Notes under the pieces: generated by a model
What the model was told of the DNA's origin: nothing
The model's database searches: none
What the model saw: the letters and a program-made list of their open reading frames with translations, nothing else
Part shown: piece after piece, positions 59,085-64,000 of the stretch
Layout of the letters: each line of letters begins with the position of its first letter
Numbering within the stretch: position 1 is the stretch's first letter
From: Rutstroemia sp. NJR-2017a BVV2
Lineage: Eukaryota; Ascomycota; Leotiomycetes; Helotiales; Rutstroemiaceae
Length of the DNA: 64,000 nt
Reading direction: 5' to 3'
NCBI GenBank assembly: GCA_002946415.1
Contig: NJPS01000061.1
Coordinates: 62,001-126,000, forward strand
Position numbers and translations under genes: made by a program

Positions 59085-61080
59085 TCATTCAATACTCATC
59101 TTCATAAGTCCATCATTCGTATCGACCATGCCTTGAAACCCCACCCTCTTCATCCCTCCGTTTCCCCCATGTTTCCCCGCTTCCCCATTACTCTGCGGTC
59201 TAGCTCCCCACGGCGCAATATCTCTTTGCATAGGCGATTGCATGACCGGACTATTATGCACGCTCATTCCTGGACTCACAGCTCTGCGCTTGAAGCTAGT
59301 GGGGTCGAAATCATCTTCTCTCCTTCTCTTGTTGTTGATCTTGCGCGTGACTTCTGCGGCTGTAGGACCTGCCTGAGGTGTGGATGAGCGAGAAGGCGAG
59401 GAGTTCTGGTGGTCGGAGGTGGAGTTGCTGCGGTTGAGGGGCAGGGCGAAGGCTGATGGGGGAGTGGAGAGATGAGGGAAGTCGAGAGAGATGTCTTCGC
59501 TGATTCCGGATGATGAGCCACGGGGTAGGAAGGCTGGCGGTGGAGGAGTCCGGCTATTTTCGTCTGTGAACGTTTCCCAGAAATCTTTGCCCTTGGAGTT
59601 GCGTATAGCTTGTTGCTTAAAGCTACTAGATATAGAGCTCGATGCATCAACCATCATGTCATCTTCAGGTATGCCTTCTAGTGACTCTTGTGTTGTGGGA
59701 CCAAGGATTGGAGAGGAATGCGTCGTATTTGTCGTAGATATAGATGCGTGGCGTGAGGGTTCGAGGTCCATATCACTTTCGCGAGTTTGTCGTACAACCT
59801 CTGCTTCTCGACGTACTTCGGTTTCTACAGGTGCGCTTTCTTCTGCTAGGGCCGCGCGAATTCGTGCGAATGTCTTGGTTTTCGGCTGCATGTAATTAGT
59901 ATTAGTCAACCAGTCTCAGACAGATTCGACATACCAGCAGATTGCCTCTCCTCGTCACCGCTCTACGAATGACCCCTCTCTGTCCATCTCTGCCGGGTGT
60001 GATCGGGATCCCATCCACATTTTCCAATGTCGATTTCAAGGCACCATCTTCGCTTTCACTTCCCGATATATGCAACTGGTTCGCCGCCCAGCTTATGCTT
60101 TCTCGTCGTGAATGAGATCCATCCATTGACATTTCCCGGCCAAAATATCCGCTCTCGATACTACGCGTTGTGGGTGGTGATTTGGAAGATGGACTGGCCA
60201 TCATTGATGCAGCATGATTCGACCGCTTGCGACTCTTTCCATTCCTTAGTCTTGCACGTTGAAAATTCATAAGACTGTTGACGGCAGGCGATTGTGCTGA
60301 CCAGGCACCACCAGGACTGGCTTGAGAGATTCCACCGAAAGGCGTGGACATTTTGTTAACTTGAGGCGTCGTAAGAATGGAGTCATCGATGTCGTCCGCG
60401 TCCATTAGATCATCGTCATCGGAGCTGTTGCTGGAAGAATCAGAAGCCATCATGTTAACACTGCCAAGCGAGCTTGAGACGGTCATTCTTTCTGGATTCG
60501 CTATGCTCGACCACAACGAACTCGAGTTGTGGATTCCTTCCCCGGCGCTCGTGAAGTGTAATCCATTTTTTCTATTCGGGATATTCATGGCTCTTCCAGT
60601 AATTGTAGGCGACGAATCAGGTGATGATTGCTCTGCAAGTGTGGAGTGATGAAGGTTGGTCGCAGCTCGCGAAAAATCTAAGCCTCGAGATCGTCTGGGT
60701 AGAACACTTGTAGGCGATCCGTAAGTCTGCGATTGATCTAGCTTTGGTGAAAGAGGTACTCGATTGATATAGGCTGCTGAACCAAGTGGCATTAAGTCTT
60801 TTTGTGGCATCTGCAAGGAAAGGCCCCGAGAAAATGAAGGCCGCCTTGGTGTCTTCGGATTGTCAGACAGCGAGCTGTCATCCTTTGACACGCGCTTCTC
60901 TGGTTCGCAAAACTTCGGAGACGGCGATAAAGTTGGTTGACCGCCATCCGACAGAGAACGGGCTTTCGATGGTGATCTTGTAGTGTTTTTCATATCAGTT
61001 CCTGCATGTTCCTCCCCAGCTTCACCATCTCCAATCTCCATACTCGACGATATTTCCTGACTCAATTGACTGCGCAACAT
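59085..61080 (-). CDS. Uncharacterised fungal protein with RRxVTRRGNLLPKTK core
   Basis: Exons are 61080-59935 and 59885-59085, with a 49-nt intron (GTATGT...ATGCAG, CTAAT-like branch). Product 648 aa. The protein is mostly Ser/Pro/Asp-rich and disordered, with an acidic DDDDLMDADDIDDS block near residue 230 and a late basic NNKRRRE motif. One dense, folded-looking segment spans the splice site at residues 370-425: IRRAVTRRGNLL, then PKTKTFARIRAALAEES, then a charged helix (VRREAEVVRQTRESD). The rest is weakly structured, so this core is probably the functional part. I do not know its role. Upstream, GTGAGT near 61,227 and CTGCAG ending at 61,083 could frame a 5' UTR intron, which would place the ATG just after the splice. 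Confidence 0.75.
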
Positions 61081-61790
61081 ATCTGCAGACGTATAATCGG
61101 GGACTTCGAGGACTTATGAAACTCCAGCGAGGTTTGAGTTGTTATGTCTACAGCATGTTCCAGTCGTGTGGGTTGAAAGTTAAGTGAATGCAGCCATACA
61201 TAGAGCTGGGCGGCAAGAATTACTCACTCAATAGCGGGTGATAAGCTGCTAAATGAGTACCATCGATAACAATGTTCCAGGCTGAAATGGTCGAACCGTA
61301 TACCATTGAGGTCACAGCGAACACTTGTGCGACCCAGTCGTTTCTGTTGGACGATGTTAGTTTTTCTGTCAATTAGATCACTGCGATAACCATCACCAGT
61401 GAAATCCTTACGCATAACTAAAATGTACTCGGTCGATGTTCGGTCTGGTGCAAAATCAATTAGTACCGCTAATTACACGTAGTCGTGACCACGGATACGC
61501 ACAGGATGCGGGGCTGATAGGGCTTTCGAAAATGAGACCTTACTGGATGAAGACTAGCAACATTCTGCTTCTACACCCCTGCACTAGCTTCTGGAGTGAC
61601 GGAAATATTTCGAGCACAATCACCATTCATCCCCGGATGAACCGCGAGACGGAGGAAGGACACTGTGATGAATATTACTCTCAAGCATTATCAAATCTAT
61701 GAATCGCTATAGTGATACATTGCTATCATATCCTCGCGACATGACTTCAGGTCAATGAGCTCAAAGCTTCAATTTGACATCCGTACTTTG
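61081..61790. other. Intergenic, possible 5' UTR intron
   Basis: Contains the probable leader of the 648-aa gene, with donor- and acceptor-like sites at about 61,227 and 61,083, and the aquaporin 3' flank. Confidence 0.4.
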
Positions 61791-63143
61791 TTACACTGGG
61801 GCATCGTTTTTCCTCATGTTTCCCCAGGATACGTCGCTGTCAGTGCTTCCGGCCATACTGCTTGGTAACCCAGCATCGAAAGTCCCAGTCTTTGATATGT
61901 GCTGCATGACACCTTCCTCTCCGTTCTCGTGGGAAATGTGTCCTTTAGCAATCATTCCAAAACTATCTCGCTGAATCATCTCATACAATGCGGTGCCAAA
62001 GATCATTGCGGGTATGCTCGTAAAGATGGGGATGGGTGAATACACTCCAAATATATCTCCGCCATAGAATATGGCAGCAACGAGACGCGTCCCTAGGTCA
62101 CGAGCCGAATTAAGCTCTATCGTCACATCCGCAAACCCCCAAATCATAGTTGCTATGAGAGGTTAGCCGCAGTCGCTGCACTTGCCGAATATCAAGAACT
62201 GGGTGCACTTACCATATCCAAGACCAATGACCCAAGGTACTGCAGCCGGAGACACGAATGGGTTGAGGGGATCCAAGCACGCCCAAATAACGATACCCTA
62301 TACATGATCAGAAATTGCCTTACTCATGGGTGTGGGTGGAGCTTGATGCATACAACAAAAGTATCTGCAAAGAACTCGATGAAGAACAGGTATCCATAGC
62401 TGGTCTCTGTTGCCGACGGAACAGAGCAAAGAATACTTCCTGGACCGCCCAATGAGTTTGGACTCAGACCCTTGGCGCGAAATTCTGCAGCCAACGCAGT
62501 CAATTGCGGATGATACTGTCCGACAAGTAGCAAGCCAGCCATAAAGGAACCGAAGACCTGAGCAAGAATGTATTGAGGAACCTTCTTCCAAGGGAACTAG
62601 GACTGGTCATCAATGACGGTTTTCATGAGGTCACAAGGTACTTACCCCAAGCCATAATGCACAACATACTGTTACTGCTGGGTTGAAATGTCCTCCAGAA
62701 GTACTTCCACATGTTCTGCGATTCGTCAGCAATCCTGGTAGTACTTGAAGCAACGATCTATCCAAGCGAGGCTTGAACATTTGCACATACATTATAGCGA
62801 AGGCGATACCGATTGCAAAAGCCCATCCAATTTGGAAAATTGATCCAAAGGCTGGGTCATTATTGTTGAGGAAGAATGATGCTGTGGATGAGATCCCTGG
62901 GTATCTTTGGTAGCTATTAGCATTTGGTATACTCTCTCGAGGCTATACCTACACAAAGAAGAACACGCCCATCGCCTCCGCAGCCAATTCTCGAATCCAT
63001 CTAGGTCGTGCATGCTCAAAGTTGAGTTTCCGCTGCGATACCGGTTTAGGTGCAACTACATACCGGTTCGCATGTCGCTGTACTGCTTCGGTATAGCCGA
63101 TCTCCAGCTCACCAGTTCGAAGACGTGGATCATTGCGAGACAT
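61791..63143 (-). CDS. Aquaporin / aquaglyceroporin (MIP family) with NPA and NSA motifs
   Basis: Membrane channel for water and/or small solutes such as glycerol. Six exons: 63143-62953, 62904-62791, 62715-62646, 62596-62354, 62297-62213 and 62152-61791, with introns of 48-75 nt. Product 354 aa. Six membrane helices plus two half-helices are visible. The first pore motif is SGGHFNPAVT (NPA 113-115). The second is ELNSARDLG (NSA 249-251), a Pro-to-Ser change from NPA, followed by the R-D pair common in glycerol-conducting members. The N-terminus is ~55 cytoplasmic residues, and a Ser/Gly-rich tail of ~60 residues follows helix 6. The first acceptor is AAAG, chosen because only it restores the VYPG helix-1 wording. 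Substrate range is inferred only. Confidence 0.9.
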
Positions 63144-64000
63144 TGGTTGTGAAGCGGGAAGACGATTGTTGGTTAACGACAGTGGTATGACGAAGGTCGT
63201 AATCACAGAGCGTCCCGTTGATTAAGCCTGGAATTCTTTATACTGGAACTTCGAACGTATGATTGACTTATGGATCGTACGTTTTCACGAAGGTTACGGT
63301 AGCTTTTATGGTAATTCCATGCGAGACTGTAAGGGTAAGGAGTATGGAGCACAATCTGTGAACTCGGGGTCCAGGAAAGTGATGAGAGAATCCAGGTAGC
63401 AAGAAGCTTCAGCTGAAGCCACTTGATATAAGCAGTCCCATTTTCGAGACGCTTCTTTAAAAGTACCGGAATATTTGTGTTGGTGATTCACTCAGATACT
63501 TTGATAACGAGTATATCAAAGATTCTAGCATGAATACTCAGCTCTGATAGGCTAACCTTTGTAATCAGCACCTTATTTCCGAAAGGAGTTCGGAGTACAT
63601 CAACGGTTTCGATCGCTTAAGAGCAGTATCTTGGCCCACAGCATTTCAACCTCCAAGTCCCCCAAAACACTACATACTCCCTATTTCCAAATATAATATC
63701 TTTCGTATGAAGACATGCTACTACCTCTCAGCTGAAAGCTTTCGGAGTCAGAATTCGAATATTCGGAATTTAAGCATCCAAAATGGTTGAGCTACTGTTC
63801 TATTAGAAGCTTCGGAGTTCTGACCGTTGCAAGTGGCGTCTTATTCAAACGGCGGTACCTGAGCCACGAACGCCACATTCCTACAAACTCCGGAGCTTCA
63901 AGCGGTATAACGGTGGTGGGGAAAGATGTCTTAGTTCAGGGGTAAGCCGTATTACGAATATGAGGTAAGTTAAAACGTACATAACCTGACAGTCGTCTCT
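63144..64000. other. Aquaporin upstream region and right edge
   Basis: Promoter side of the aquaporin gene. From 63,500 the sequence is AT-rich, and 63,735-63,899 carries related CTTCGGAG-type repeats. No CDS recognised. Confidence 0.45.
63806..63899. repeat. Foldback / MITE-like inverted repeat
   Basis: GAAGCTTCGGAGTTC at 63,806-63,820 is matched by the near-perfect inverse AAACTCCGGAGCTTC at 63,885-63,899. An inner pair AGTGGCGT / ACGCCAC is also inverted. A related AAGCTTTCGGAGTCAGA lies at about 63,738-63,754. Confidence 0.5.

Noticed and set aside
61224..61415. 63-codon frame ending at a GTGAGT donor, considered as first exon of the 648-aa gene
   Set aside because: Joining to the CTGCAG acceptor before ATG 61080 puts the downstream frame out of phase, so at most it is 5' UTR.

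Overview
This window is nuclear DNA from a filamentous ascomycete fungus. Most genes are split by short GT-AG introns of about 47-130 nt, often with CTAAC/CTAAT-like branch sequences. The products are fungal or general eukaryotic housekeeping proteins: the DASH subunit Dad3, the myosin chaperone Cro1/She4, the TFIIH subunit Tfb4, Arp3, the fungal transporter Mch1 and a CreD/Rod1 arrestin. Composition and protein wording look like Leotiomycetes (Botrytis/Sclerotinia type). That placement is my inference and was not tested. No bacterial-style operon, phage, CRISPR array, tRNA or rRNA gene was found.

Layout. Positions 1-24,250 are gene-dense: an AT-hook/zinc-finger protein (cut by the window edge), an O6-methylguanine-DNA methyltransferase with an extra N-terminal region, Cro1, Tfb4 (divergent from Cro1), a threonine aspartase (taspase-like) with a possible small unrecognised gene just upstream, Arp3, Dad3, mitochondrial ribosomal protein uS5m, and a 1,773-residue WD40/helical-repeat protein. 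Positions 24,255-39,515 form a 15-kb gene-poor tract, pyrimidine-rich on the + strand and full of microsatellites and a local tandem duplication. Its only convincing ORF is a 156-residue Ser/Lys-rich protein at 32,850-33,320. Positions 39,516-55,240 hold Trm2, two uncharacterised proteins, Adh1, Mch1 and the CreD-like arrestin, all on the - strand. Positions 55,241-59,084 are another gene-poor gap, containing a ~165-bp sequence also present near 17.3 kb. The right end carries an uncharacterised 648-residue protein and a six-exon aquaporin.

Genes mostly serve independent cell functions. The only thematic grouping is carbon metabolism: Adh1 with TATA and GCGGGG (CreA-type) sites, a Mch1-type transporter and a CreD/Rod1-type arrestin lie within 8 kb. 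Exon joins were worked out by hand from splice sites and reading-frame continuity, and no transcript data were available. The most interesting unexplained items are the gene desert with its single small ORF, the candidate multi-exon micro-gene upstream of the taspase, the dispersed degenerate repeat, a foldback element at the right edge, and several proteins with recurring motifs but no recognised function.
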